From an uncultured Flavobacteriales bacterium (GTDB lineage: Bacteria > Bacteroidota > Bacteroidia > Flavobacteriales_D > Parvicellaceae): a DNA stretch of 64,000 bases. Both the position numbers and the translations under genes were made by a program. The DNA lies in assembly GCA_938075455.1 (NCBI GenBank), contig CALJHN010000013.1, positions 1 through 64,000 of the forward strand, given 5' to 3'. The notes beneath the pieces are model-generated. The model was not told the DNA's origin and did no database searches. It saw only the letters and a program-made list of their open reading frames with translations. Below, piece by piece: positions 42,707 to 51,180 of this stretch. Within the stretch, counting starts at the first letter, position 1, and the number at the start of each line of letters is the position of its first letter.

Positions 42707-43045
42707 ATGAATCATTACGAAACTGTTTTCATTTTAACTCCCGTTTTGTCTGATAAGCAGACAAAGGAAGCAGTAGATAAATTCAAAAAGTTATTGAAAA
42801 ATAGCAGTGCTAAAATCAATAACAATGAATCTTGGGGGCTTAAAAAATTGGCTTACCCTATTCAGAAAAAATCTACTGGATTTTATTTCCTCATTGAATT
42901 TCAATCTGAAGGAGATGTTGTTCAAAAACTAGAAGTTGAACTCAAAAGAGATGAGAGAGTGATGCGATTTTTAACAACAAAAATGAATAAAGATCATTTC
43001 GAATACGCAGAAAAAAGAAGAGTTAAGCTCTCTAAATCTGCTTAA
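42707..43045 (+). CDS. rpsF: Ribosomal protein bS6
   Basis: 112 residues beginning [15 protein letters not shown], with [22 protein letters not shown] and [11 protein letters not shown], as in all bS6 proteins. It binds S18 and 16S rRNA in the small-subunit platform. First gene of the conserved rpsF-rpsR-rplI operon, 25 nt before rpsR; no ssb or priB between, as usual in Bacteroidota. Confidence 0.97.
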   Translation: MNHYETVFILTPVLSDKQTKEAVDKFKKLLKNSSAKINNNESWGLKKLAYPIQKKSTGFYFLIEFQSEGDVVQKLEVELKRDERVMRFLTTKMNKDHFEYAEKRRVKLSKSA

Positions 43046-43070
43046 ATTATTAATTTTTTAAACACTAGTT

Positions 43071-43337
43071 ATGGCTGACAACTCAGAAATTAGATATCTC
43101 AATCAAATTGATATTGAGATAAAAAAGGAAAAATATTGTAGATTCAAGAAATCTGGAATTAAATTTATTGACTACAAGGACCCTGATTTTTTAATGAAAT
43201 TCATTAACGAGCAAGGAAAATTATTACCACGAAGAATTACTGGAACTTCTGCAAAATACCAAAAAAGAGTTTCTCAAGCAGTAAAAAGAGCAAGACACCT
43301 TGCAATATTACCATATTTAGCTGATCAATTAAAATAA
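43071..43337 (+). CDS. rpsR: Ribosomal protein bS18
   Basis: 88 residues. [50 protein letters not shown] are the family core. A lone Cys remains at CRF, with no further Cys, so this is a zinc-free form. It pairs with bS6, encoded just upstream, and is followed 5 nt later by rplI. Confidence 0.97.
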   Translation: MADNSEIRYLNQIDIEIKKEKYCRFKKSGIKFIDYKDPDFLMKFINEQGKLLPRRITGTSAKYQKRVSQAVKRARHLAILPYLADQLK

Positions 43338-43342
43338 GCATC

Positions 43343-43789
43343 ATGGAAGTTTTATTAAAAAAAGATATAGACAGATTAGGAATTAAAGACGAGCTTGTAG
43401 AAGTAAAAAACGGATACGGTAGAAATTTTTTAATTCCAAAGGGATTGGCAATTTTAGCTACTGACTCTGTTAAAAAAATGCATGCGGAAACTCTTAAACA
43501 AAGAGCTCACAAAGACAACCAACTCAAGGAAGAGGCTACCAAAATTTATGAGAAGATGTCTAAAAAAACTTTTAAAGTTCCTGCAAAAGTTGGTGAAAAT
43601 GGAAAAATATTTGGCTCTATCACTAATATTCAATTAGCTGATTCTTTAGACAAAGCTGGATTTAAGGTGGAAAGAAAAAATATTACTCTTCCAACCGGTA
43701 ATCTAAAATCTGTTGGTAAATTTGAAGCAGATATTGTTCTTCATAAAGAGGTAAAAGGAAAAATTTCTTTTGAAATTGTTGAGGGATAG
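43343..43789 (+). CDS. rplI: Ribosomal protein bL9
   Basis: 148 residues. N-terminal domain MEVLLKKDIDRLGIKDELVEVKNGYGRNFLIPKGLA, the long connecting helix (about 42-75) and the C-terminal domain with GKIFGSITNIQLAD. It anchors at the L1 stalk base of the large subunit. Last gene of the operon; a strong terminator follows within 50 nt. Confidence 0.97.
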   Translation: MEVLLKKDIDRLGIKDELVEVKNGYGRNFLIPKGLAILATDSVKKMHAETLKQRAHKDNQLKEEATKIYEKMSKKTFKVPAKVGENGKIFGSITNIQLADSLDKAGFKVERKNITLPTGNLKSVGKFEADIVLHKEVKGKISFEIVEG

Positions 43790-43811
43790 CTCTTTCCTAA
43801 ATAATTAATTT

Positions 43812-43840
43812 AAAGACTCTATTTTTAGGGTCTTTTTTTT
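43812..43840 (+). terminator. Intrinsic terminator after rplI
   Basis: Stem AAAGACTC (43812-43819) with GGGTCTTT (43828-43835), one G-T pair, 8-nt loop TATTTTTA, followed by a continuous T run (eight T from 43833). It closes the rpsF-rpsR-rplI transcript. Confidence 0.85.
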
Positions 43841-43848
43841 GTCTATTT

Positions 43849-44982
43849 TTAGAATGCTTCCCCTATAAAAAAATAGAAACCACTTCCCTCTTTAGTTAAA
43901 GCATAGTCAATCCTTGTGTAAATATCCTTTTGTGGAAATAGCAAGAAACGAAGACCTGCTCCCCCAGTTGGCAACAAGTTTTTAAATTGAAAATTATTAT
44001 TAGAATTAAAAACTTCTCCAGCAGCAAAAAACAAACTTGCTCCCCAACGTTTAGCGAAAGAAAACGGAAGCATTCTGTATTCTACCTGACCAGCCAATAA
44101 GTGTTTGTCTCTATATCTTCCTAGATAATATCCTCTCATTAAACTCTCACCACCCATTAATGATAGCAAATTAAATGGAGGGTTACCAGTTGTAAATTGA
44201 CCTTGTAATTGAAATGCGAGTACATTATTTTTTTTTATTGGAATGTAAAATCTATTATCTAAAAGAAAGGTAGTCAGGTTATAATCACTGCCGATTTTAT
44301 CACTATAATTCAAAAATGCCAACTCGCTGAAAATTCCATTTCTTGGATTTAACACATTATGAATATTGTTGTAGATAATTCCCCATCCTAAACCAATATT
44401 TGTTGAGCCGTTTCCACCAGCTGGCTTTGAAAAATTGGTTGCTGAATTTTTATAAGAGACTTTATTCATGATTTGAAGATCAAATTCAATTCCAGTATAA
44501 AAATTTATAAATACTTCTCTAAGAAATCTTTCTTTATAATAAGTGAAATTTCCATCAATCCTGGCTATGTGTTCAGGAGATGATTCAGCTCCAATTCCAT
44601 AATATAGTAGAGGAAAAGATTGATATCTAGCTCTTCCCAAAAAAAACCACTTGTTTTTATCCGAATAGAGAGCATGGTCTAACCAAATGCCATATTGATT
44701 TTCTAGAGTATAAAAAGTAAAAGCTTTTATTTCGCTAAGTCTATTTTTTAAATCTCTATTTGCTGAGTAAATATATAAGCTCGACAAACCTATTTCCCAA
44801 CTTGTTTCGGGTGAAAAAGCTAGAGTTGGATAGTTCATGAATTTTGGAGCACTTAAATCATTGGTATCGTTGATTATTTTATTGATGTATTTAAAAATAA
44901 AATTTGAACTCAAATTTCCCTCTTGACAATTACACACAAGATATGTTCCAGAAAACAAAATATAAATGATTAATTTCTTCAT
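43849..44982 (-). CDS. Omp85/BamA-superfamily outer-membrane barrel protein without POTRA
   Basis: 377 residues. Signal peptide (about 1-19), then directly a 16-strand type barrel with the superfamily motif LMRGYYLGRYRDKHLLAGQVEYR (VRGF/Y box) and the terminal Phe. No POTRA repeats are present, which resembles the stand-alone surface-antigen barrels of Bacteroidota and not BamA or TamA. The function is unknown; it may insert or export a specific surface protein. Upstream spacer shared with the divergent lipoprotein gene contains a perfect 8-bp inverted repeat. Confidence 0.83.
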   Translation of the reverse strand: MKKLIIYILFSGTYLVCNCQEGNLSSNFIFKYINKIINDTNDLSAPKFMNYPTLAFSPETSWEIGLSSLYIYSANRDLKNRLSEIKAFTFYTLENQYGIWLDHALYSDKNKWFFLGRARYQSFPLLYYGIGAESSPEHIARIDGNFTYYKERFLREVFINFYTGIEFDLQIMNKVSYKNSATNFSKPAGGNGSTNIGLGWGIIYNNIHNVLNPRNGIFSELAFLNYSDKIGSDYNLTTFLLDNRFYIPIKKNNVLAFQLQGQFTTGNPPFNLLSLMGGESLMRGYYLGRYRDKHLLAGQVEYRMLPFSFAKRWGASLFFAAGEVFNSNNNFQFKNLLPTGGAGLRFLLFPQKDIYTRIDYALTKEGSGFYFFIGEAF

Positions 44983-45039
44983 TACGTTTAGAAATATTTG
45001 TTCAAATCTCTAACAATTTGACACAAAATTTGTATTTTT

Positions 45040-45059
45040 CTTGTTAAATTATTAACAAG
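45040..45059. repeat. Perfect inverted repeat in the divergent spacer 44983-45117
   Basis: CTTGTTAA-ATTA-TTAACAAG has 8-bp arms and a 4-nt centre, between two divergent envelope genes; it could be an operator. A smaller hairpin AGTGG-AAATA-CCACT follows at 45063-45077. Confidence 0.5.
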
Positions 45060-45117
45060 ATAAGTGGAAATACCACTACCTTTTTAAAACTACTACATTA
45101 GTAATTAAATATATTCC

Positions 45118-45627
45118 ATGAGAAAATCATTTATTACATTAATTTATATTATTGTAACTTTTATAATAGCTTGTAATAAAGAAAAAGAAATTGGATGTAC
45201 CGATCCTACAGCAGTCAACTATGATCCTGACGCTACTTCAATTCCAGGATCAGATTTTGGTCACTGTATTTACGACTCTTCTTGTTTGACTTTGATTAAA
45301 AATGTAGATATTAATGATTATTTAGTGGACTCGTACACCATTGATACAGCATTTATTTACGGCGATTTTTTAAAAGTTAATGTTAGTTATGGTGGTGGAT
45401 GTGAGGACCATATTTTTAATTTAGTTCATGAGTTTTTGTTTTGCGGGACTCCTCCAGTTCATATTCCTCTTTACTTAACGCACAATAGTAATAATGATAA
45501 TTGTGAAGCAACATTGACTCAGGAGCTTTGTTTTGATATATCCAATTTATACGATTTATGTGAATATACATCAGAACTATTTATCTCTTTAAACGATCCT
45601 GAAAACAATACTTTTATTCATTTTTAA
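45118..45627 (+). CDS. Lipoprotein with a GCTDPTAxNYDPxA motif
   Basis: 169 residues, SPII signal with Cys19 (FIIAC). Just after the anchor comes GCTDPTAVNYDPDAT...GHCIYD, a short Cys-bounded motif frequent in secreted Bacteroidota proteins, where it often occurs in tandem; here there is one copy. The remaining 115 residues contain six more Cys, likely disulfide-bonded, and a beta-rich domain (VNVSYGGGCEDHIFNLVHEF). The function is unknown. The hydrolase lipoprotein gene follows after 10 nt. Confidence 0.75.
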   Translation: MRKSFITLIYIIVTFIIACNKEKEIGCTDPTAVNYDPDATSIPGSDFGHCIYDSSCLTLIKNVDINDYLVDSYTIDTAFIYGDFLKVNVSYGGGCEDHIFNLVHEFLFCGTPPVHIPLYLTHNSNNDNCEATLTQELCFDISNLYDLCEYTSELFISLNDPENNTFIHF

Positions 45628-45637
45628 TTAAATTTTT

Positions 45638-46681
45638 ATGAAAAAAATAATTTTAATATTTCTCGGCTTTATTTTATTTAACAGCTGTGAAAACTCACAA
45701 AAAGAGGAACAAAAAAAAATAAATTCAGCTTATTTAGATTATTCTTCTAAAGATGATGTCCTTAGTGGGGGAGTAAAAATGATTCCAATTCAAACTCAAT
45801 CAGGAGAATTTAATGTTTGGACCAAAAGAATAGGAAACAATCCTACAATGAAAGTTTTATTGCTTCACGGCGGACCAGGTGCTACTCACGAATATTTAGA
45901 AGTATTTGATTCTTATTTTCCCAATGCAGAAATAGAATATTACTATTACGACCAACTAGAATCTTATTACAGTGATCAGCCCAACGACAGCTTGTTGTGG
46001 ACTGTAGAAAGGTATGTAGATGAAGTAGAACAAGTAAGAGTAGCCTTAGGACTTAGCAAAGACAACTTTTATTTGTATGGTTCTTCATGGGGAGGAATTC
46101 TTTGTATGGAATATGCTTTAAAATATCAAGAAAATTTAAAAGGCCTCATTATTTCTAACATGATGGCATCCATTCCAGAATATGTAGATTATGCAAACAA
46201 TATTCTTGGCCCTCAGCTAGATTCAGCAGTTTTAGCAGAAATAAGAGCATTGGAAGAAAAAGAAGATTACTCAAACCCCAGATATAATGATTTAATAGTT
46301 TCTAATTATTACCCAGAACACGTTTTAAGAATGCCTCTAGAAGATTGGCCAGACCCAGTTAATAGAGCTTTTGCCAATATGAGCAAAGGACTTTATATAA
46401 CCATGCAAGGACCAAGTGAATTTGGTGTAGTGGGAGATGCCAAACTTAAAAATTGGGATATAAAAGAAAAACTAAAAAATATTAGTGTCCCAACATTATC
46501 CATTGGGGGAAAGTACGATACTATGGATCCAGAGCATATGAAATGGATAGCTTCAGAAGTTCAAAACGGTAGGTTTTTATATTGTGAAAATGGTTCTCAT
46601 CTATGTATGTATGATGATCAAAAAACTTTTTTTGACGGTCTTATAAAATTCATTTATGATGTTAATAACGGAAGCTTTTAA
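45638..46681 (+). CDS. Lipid-anchored alpha/beta hydrolase, S33 proline iminopeptidase-like
   Basis: 347 residues. SPII signal with Cys17 (LFNSC). Alpha/beta-hydrolase features: oxyanion loop HGGPGATHEY, nucleophile elbow GSSWGG, acid region GGKYDTMDPE and the catalytic His in ENGSHLCMYDD. The sequence is closest in style to family S33 proline iminopeptidases and tricorn-interacting peptidases. Membrane anchoring suggests work on periplasmic peptides. Its stop overlaps the stop of a decayed TonB receptor on the other strand. Confidence 0.87.
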   Translation: MKKIILIFLGFILFNSCENSQKEEQKKINSAYLDYSSKDDVLSGGVKMIPIQTQSGEFNVWTKRIGNNPTMKVLLLHGGPGATHEYLEVFDSYFPNAEIEYYYYDQLESYYSDQPNDSLLWTVERYVDEVEQVRVALGLSKDNFYLYGSSWGGILCMEYALKYQENLKGLIISNMMASIPEYVDYANNILGPQLDSAVLAEIRALEEKEDYSNPRYNDLIVSNYYPEHVLRMPLEDWPDPVNRAFANMSKGLYITMQGPSEFGVVGDAKLKNWDIKEKLKNISVPTLSIGGKYDTMDPEHMKWIASEVQNGRFLYCENGSHLCMYDDQKTFFDGLIKFIYDVNNGSF

Positions 46682-47095
46682 AATTCTCTTTCTCCAAATT
46701 CGCTTTTTATAAAGTTGGTATTAGATTTGGTTTTATTAAAATTATAGGAAAGATTTAATAAAAACACATCTACTTTGTAAACATAGTTAGTATTGGTAAA
46801 AAAGCTATTTCTCTAGAGTTAGTTTTTCTTTGTTCATTAGAACTAATTAAGCCCATATCCATGTTTAACTACTAAAGACTCATCACAAGGAATTATCTAG
46901 AATAGATTTTTTAAAAGTTAAACTAGGTAAATAAAATATAGAGTATTCCCCTTGGACAGTAATTCTATGCGATAGACAATTTAAACTGAACAGAACAAGA
47001 AGAATTAAATTTGAAAGTAGAATTAAAATTCTTCCTTTGGGTGATTCTCGTGTCGAAGGAAATAGACCTTGAAAATTAATTTTAATCCACATTTA
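46678..47095 (-). pseudogene. Decayed 3' end of a TonB-dependent receptor (outer-membrane beta-barrel family, PF14905-like)
   Basis: The stretch has no intact gene, but reading the minus strand in successive frames gives recognisable barrel pieces in the right order: RKNFNSTFKFNSSCSVQFKL, then HRITVQGEYSIFYLP and SLTFKKSILDNSL in a second frame, and finally NTNYVYKVDVFLLNLSYNF followed by KSEFGEREF and a stop codon (46680-46678). Such order and the Q-G-x-x-x-x-F-Y and LSYNF...SEFGEKEF patterns are those of the C-terminal end of PF14905-type receptors. At least two frameshifts and in-frame stops separate them; the N-terminal plug is gone. This explains most of the 490-bp gene-free gap. Confidence 0.72.
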
Positions 47096-47173
47096 AAAAT
47101 TATATGTGTAAAAAATTGATAAACAGATATTTAGAAGTATTTTAATATAACTAAATTTACATAAATAACCCAA

Positions 47174-48100
47174 ATGATAGAAAGATTAAGCATTAAAGTT
47201 TTCTCAGAAGAATTTAAGAATAAAACGGAAAGAATATTTGTCACTCTTTCTATTGTAAGTTTTGTAATTCACCTACTTTTAATTTTTCTTAAGTATTTAG
47301 AAATTCTAAATTTTTCAGACGACAAATTACTTACCAACCCTATTGCTGCAATTTATACCCCATTTTCTTTTATTTTAGTTTATGAAGTTTTCTTGGTTAT
47401 CTATTATTTACCCAGGTCCATCTCTCAGTATATAAGAAAACAATACGAAATTATCACATTAATTATCGTAAGAAGAATCTTTAAGGATATGGCTAATATA
47501 GATGTTAGTGCCAACTGGTTCAATCAACAGTACGATCTCCAACTTACCTATGACTTAATTTCTACACTAGTTCTTTTCTTTATCATTTTTTTATTCAACT
47601 ACTTTAATACACGAAGTAAAAAACTCAATCCAAAAAAGGAAAAAATAGAAAATCTAGATTTATTTGTAAAAAGGAAAAAAACCATCGCTCTTTTCCTACT
47701 TCCAGTATTAATATTTTTAGCAGTTTCAAGCTTATTTAAATGGATATATATTGAAGTTGCCTCCATAGATCAAGTTTTCTTTTCTATCCAAGATATTAAC
47801 GAACTATTCTTTAACGAATTCTTTACTGTTCTTATAATGGCAGATGTACTACTGCTTTTAATATCTCTATATAAAACTGATAAATTTCATGAAGTATTTA
47901 GAAATTCAGGATTTATTATTTCTACCATTTTAATTCGTCTTTCCTTTTCAGCAGATGGATTAATGAATAATGTACTTATTGTTAGCTCCGTAGTATATGG
48001 GTTTTTAATGTTGATTCTTCATATTCAGTTTGAAAAAATTAATTTTCAATTCCCAAAAGAAGTAGCCATAGAAGAAAAAGAATCTGATAAGGTTATCTAA
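47174..48100 (+). CDS. Polytopic membrane protein, unknown
   Basis: 308 residues with about six or seven hydrophobic helices (roughly 21-43, 56-78, 125-146, 168-190, 215-232, 245-285) and charged loops (RKQYEIITLIIVRRIFKDM). The helix spacing and the Arg-rich ends of some helices recall voltage-sensor-like domains, but I see no firm motif. It leads a plus-strand run with DinB, cupin and PhzF genes (9-nt gap to dinB-like). Function unknown. Confidence 0.75.
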   Translation: MIERLSIKVFSEEFKNKTERIFVTLSIVSFVIHLLLIFLKYLEILNFSDDKLLTNPIAAIYTPFSFILVYEVFLVIYYLPRSISQYIRKQYEIITLIIVRRIFKDMANIDVSANWFNQQYDLQLTYDLISTLVLFFIIFLFNYFNTRSKKLNPKKEKIENLDLFVKRKKTIALFLLPVLIFLAVSSLFKWIYIEVASIDQVFFSIQDINELFFNEFFTVLIMADVLLLLISLYKTDKFHEVFRNSGFIISTILIRLSFSADGLMNNVLIVSSVVYGFLMLILHIQFEKINFQFPKEVAIEEKESDKVI

Positions 48101-48109
48101 TATTTTTTT

Positions 48110-48637
48110 ATGGAAAGAAATCAAGAATTGCCATTCGAAGATATTTCAAAAACTCCTATTGAATTAACAGCAACCAATACGCTTTTAAGGCTGGTGGAAG
48201 GGTTGGCGTTTAGATATCGCTGGGCTACAGAAAATCTAACTGAAGAAGATATTAAATTTAGACCACATCCAACAAGCATGAGCATTGAGGAAGTAAACGC
48301 ACATATTTTTGATTTAATAGAAAGTACTTTTAGAGTTTTCGGGGGACAAAAACAAAACAAAGATTCCTTAAGATCATTTCATAAAGTAAGAAAAAAATCT
48401 CTTTTTGTTTTGAAAGATCTTTCAGAAAGATTAAAAAAAATGAGCGATAAAGATTTGTCAGCAATAGAAAAAAACACTTCTAGAAAACTACCTTTTTGGT
48501 ATTGGATCAATGGTCCACTTGCAGACGCACTAACCCACGTAGGACAAATTACATCTTGGCGAAGAATAGCAGGCAATCCTCAACTAAAAGGAGTAAATGT
48601 ATTCATTGGAACTAGTGATAATTTAGAAAAGCACTAA
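48110..48637 (+). CDS. DinB family protein
   Basis: 175 residues of the four-helix DinB/YfiT bundle. Putative metal-binding His residues are in NAHIFDL and THVGQITSWRR, at the usual helix positions. The family includes thiol-dependent metal enzymes, but no reaction is established for this type. No signal peptide. Third in spacing terms to the cupin and PhzF genes, 26 nt before the former. Confidence 0.8.
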   Translation: MERNQELPFEDISKTPIELTATNTLLRLVEGLAFRYRWATENLTEEDIKFRPHPTSMSIEEVNAHIFDLIESTFRVFGGQKQNKDSLRSFHKVRKKSLFVLKDLSERLKKMSDKDLSAIEKNTSRKLPFWYWINGPLADALTHVGQITSWRRIAGNPQLKGVNVFIGTSDNLEKH

Positions 48638-48663
48638 TAAAATGGAATTTATTAAATCCTATT

Positions 48664-49023
48664 ATGAAAAAAATAAATATATCCCAAAAATTAGCTCAAT
48701 TTAACGATCATTGGAATCCTAGAATAATTGGAGAACTCAATAAACAACATGTTAAATTGGCCAAAATAAAAGGTGAGTTTATTTGGCACAAACATGAGGA
48801 TGAAGATGAGATGTTTTTAGTACTAAAAGGAACTCTTAAAATAGAATTTAGAGACAGAACAGAAACTATCCAAGAGAATGAAATAATCATAGTTCCTAAA
48901 GGAGTTGAACACAAGCCAATTGCAGAAGAAGAAGTTTCTATAATGCTTTTTGAACCTGCAACTACTATCAATACTGGAGCATTGGAAAATGAACGAACTC
49001 GTAAAAATTTAGAATCTATCTAA
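48664..49023 (+). CDS. Small cupin-domain protein
   Basis: 119 residues, a single cupin barrel. Metal-site motif 1 is present as WHKHEDEDEMFLVLKGTLKIEF and motif 2 as PKGVEHKPIAEEE. Such mini-cupins act as isomerases or sugar/metabolite binding proteins; the substrate is unknown. The PhzF gene starts directly after its stop codon, so the two are probably translated together. Confidence 0.87.
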   Translation: MKKINISQKLAQFNDHWNPRIIGELNKQHVKLAKIKGEFIWHKHEDEDEMFLVLKGTLKIEFRDRTETIQENEIIIVPKGVEHKPIAEEEVSIMLFEPATTINTGALENERTRKNLESI

Positions 49024-49809
49024 ATGAAGCTGCCAGTCTTTCAAATAGATGCTTTTAGTGATAAGGTATTTGGGGGAAATCCTGCTTGTGTAGTTCCTTT
49101 AGAAAACTGGCTAAAAGATGAAGTCTTACTAAAAATTGCTCAAGAAAATGCAGTGGCTGAAACCGCTTTTTTTGTAAAAAAGGGAAACAACTTTCATTTA
49201 AGGTGGTTCACACCTGATATTGAAATGGATTTATGTGGACATGCTACACTGGCAACTGCACATTGTATTCTATCTGAACTAAAATTAGATACTAAAAAAG
49301 TAATTTTTGAAACATTGAGTGGAGAATTAGAGGTTTCCTTAAATAATGGACGCTATTTAATGGATTTGCCAAGAAGAGATCCTATTGCAGCTACTTTACC
49401 AAATGAAATAAAAAATGCTTTAAGCATCCAACCAAAAAAAGTTCTAAAATCAAGAGATTATTTATTGATTTATGAAAATCAGAAACAAATAGAAGATATC
49501 GTTATAAATAGAGAAGTATTTGATCATATCAATCTTAATCCTGGTGGTGTGATAGTAACAGCCATAGGTGAAAATTGTGATTTTGTATCTAGATTTTTTA
49601 CTCCACAAGCTACTATTTTAGAAGATCCTGTTACGGGGTCGGCACATTGTACATTGACTCCTTATTGGTCAAATAAACTCCATAAAAAAAGTATGAATGC
49701 TCAACAAATTTCTGAAAGAAAGGGCGAATTATTCTGCGAACTAAAAAAAGACAGAGTTGAAATAAGTGGTAAAGCAATAACCTATTTTGAAGGCTATATA
49801 AATCTTTAA
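49024..49809 (+). CDS. PhzF family isomerase-like protein
   Basis: 261 residues with the two-lobed PhzF fold: VFQIDAFSDKVFGGNPACVV, catalytic Glu in NAVAETAFFV, LRWFTPDIEMDLCGHATLATAH and the second-lobe EDPVTGSAHCTLTPYW. The family covers the phenazine enzyme PhzF and many isomerases/epimerases of unknown substrate; no phenazine genes are near. Directly follows the cupin gene. Confidence 0.9.
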   Translation: MKLPVFQIDAFSDKVFGGNPACVVPLENWLKDEVLLKIAQENAVAETAFFVKKGNNFHLRWFTPDIEMDLCGHATLATAHCILSELKLDTKKVIFETLSGELEVSLNNGRYLMDLPRRDPIAATLPNEIKNALSIQPKKVLKSRDYLLIYENQKQIEDIVINREVFDHINLNPGGVIVTAIGENCDFVSRFFTPQATILEDPVTGSAHCTLTPYWSNKLHKKSMNAQQISERKGELFCELKKDRVEISGKAITYFEGYINL

Positions 49810-49892
49810 AATAAATGATACTCCTATCTAAACCACTCACTTTTAGTTAAATATCCGTTAATGATTTTAAATAAATAATTTATAATTACGTT

Positions 49893-50477
49893 GTGAAAAA
49901 AATAAGATTAATAATTTTAGGATTATCATTTCCATTTTTAATAAAATCTCAAAACTGTGGAGATTTAAGAGTTCATTTGCTTCCTCAAAATTCTTTTACG
50001 GAAATTGTACTAACTACCAATTACGATAGTTTGTTTAATCTAAATCCTAATATTGCTACTGTATCTGGTATTTATGACTGGAGAGCGTATCCTCCAGGAA
50101 GTCATAATTGGAACGGAAATACCCATATATGGCAAAGTACAATTCCCAGTCCTACATTTAGCGTTTCTTTTAATGATGATTATATATTCTTTATTCTATC
50201 ACTAATTATTGGAGACACTGCAACCTCTACAACCCCAATAACAAATTGTATTTTACCATTTTTCATAGCAAGAGACAGTTTAATGCCTTCTTTTTGGAAT
50301 CTTTCGATGTTAAATACTGGATTTACCAATATTTCAAATTTAGAATCTAAAAATAAACATCTAGTAAATGTCTACAATCTTGCTGGGCAAATAGTAGATC
50401 CTGAAAAAATCAATCATGAAATGGTAATCTACTTATATTCTGATGGTTCAACAGAGAAGAAATTTATTGAAAAATAA
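49893..50477 (+). CDS. Secreted protein with a short C-terminal sorting-like tail, paralogue 1
   Basis: 194 residues from GTG. A signal peptide (about 1-19, LIKSQ) is followed by a beta-rich region with YDWRAYPPGSHNWN, then a C-terminal tail VNVYNLAGQIVDPEKI...VIYLYSDGSTEKKFIEK. That tail is a pattern shared by many exported Bacteroidota proteins (lYnl.Gq.v..., .iYlysDGs.eKk) and may be a T9SS-type sorting signal. The gene at 60363 on the minus strand has the same layout and tail. Function unknown. Confidence 0.72.
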   Translation: MKKIRLIILGLSFPFLIKSQNCGDLRVHLLPQNSFTEIVLTTNYDSLFNLNPNIATVSGIYDWRAYPPGSHNWNGNTHIWQSTIPSPTFSVSFNDDYIFFILSLIIGDTATSTTPITNCILPFFIARDSLMPSFWNLSMLNTGFTNISNLESKNKHLVNVYNLAGQIVDPEKINHEMVIYLYSDGSTEKKFIEK

Positions 50478-50530
50478 TTTGACCCCCCTTTTTTTTTCAA
50501 ATTTTGCGTTACATCAATAATTAAACTAAA

Positions 50531-50791
50531 CTTTTTACAATTAAAAAATTATTCCTTTAATTCTTTAAATTTAACCTTAACCTTTATTAAAGGACAATCT
50601 AAAGCTTGTGATTCGTTAACCATTACCGGATCGCAATATCAATTACAAATTACTGCTAATAATTTAAATACATTTGTTTACTATTGGGAGACCATGGGTT
50701 CTGATGGAACACTGAAGATTCAGGAAATGGGCTTTATTTCCTAAAAATAAAAGGGGAAAACCAAGTAGAAACAATAAGCTTTATTAAATAA
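50531..50791 (+). pseudogene. Remnant of a T9SS cargo gene (C-terminal sorting domain)
   Basis: In one frame, without a start codon, the DNA reads ...KGQSKACDSLTITGSQYQLQ and ITANNLNTFVYYWETMGSDG to a stop at 50742-50744. In another frame it reads TEDSGNGLYFLKIKGENQV then ETISFIK and stop (50789-50791). The second piece is the classic end of a type-A T9SS sorting domain (GLYFLKI...ENQVETIKFIK), so a frameshifted cargo gene tail is the best reading. With 50792-51180, this covers a 700-bp gap free of normal genes. Confidence 0.65.
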
Positions 50792-50812
50792 ACTGTTATA
50801 ATTAACTTTAAA

Positions 50813-50857
50813 AAACTACCATAATATTTAAAAGATTAAAAGATATTATGGTAGTTT
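50813..50857. terminator. Strong hairpin, probable terminator
   Basis: A perfect 15-bp stem, AAACTACCATAATAT (50813-50827) with its complement (50843-50857), encloses a 15-nt loop. A-rich sequence lies on the left and TTAATTTTAATT on the right, so it may stop transcription in either direction. Confidence 0.65.
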
Positions 50858-50929
50858 AATTTTAATTCTAACTAAAAAAATAACTTTCTCACCCACCATA
50901 ACCTTAAATTATTTTCGTTATGAATTAAA

Positions 50930-51058
50930 ATGTATTTAGATGTAGAAAAAGCGGAAAGAGCCTTGGAGTATATTAAAGGATATGTAAAAGGATATATTAC
51001 AGAAAAGGAATGTAATGAAATGATGGATATAATACAGTTTGAAGGATACCAATCTTAA
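50930..51058 (+). CDS. Possible 42-residue small protein
   Basis: An ATG opens a 42-codon frame MYLDVEKAERALEYIKGYVK followed by GYITEKECNEMMDIIQFEGY and QS. The predicted protein is a charged helix pair with regular hydrophobic spacing. A -7-like TATTTTCG lies at 50910-50917, 12 nt upstream, and the strong hairpin insulates it from the left. The gene is too short to judge by codon use; it sits inside a decayed region and may be spurious. Confidence 0.4.
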   Translation: MYLDVEKAERALEYIKGYVKGYITEKECNEMMDIIQFEGYQS

Positions 51059-51096
51059 ATTTAGGAAAACTGAAAACCAGATAAAAACATAAGCTT
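51054..51096 (+). repeat. Second degenerate T9SS-tail remnant, direct repeat of 50757-50803
   Basis: The segment from GAAAACCAG to GTTATAAT (51071-51116) repeats that at 50755-50802 with about 85% identity. Read in frame it gives LKFRKTENQIKT, then after a 1-nt deletion ISFVK and a stop (51094-51096), so it also derives from a sorting-domain end. Confidence 0.55.
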
Positions 51097-51180
51097 TGTT
51101 AAATAAATTGTTATAATGCTATAAATAACCTGCCTAAAATTTTATTGAAATACTAATTTAAAGGCATATAATTTATTTTT

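Noticed and set aside
46883-47092. 69-residue ORF on the minus strand
   Set aside because: Part of its frame is a fragment of the decayed TonB receptor; it is not an independent gene.
50476-50503. AATTTGA...TCAAATT hairpin with a C6T9 loop
   Set aside because: The stem is AT-rich and the homopolymers lie in the loop, so it is a poor terminator; it probably belongs to decayed DNA.
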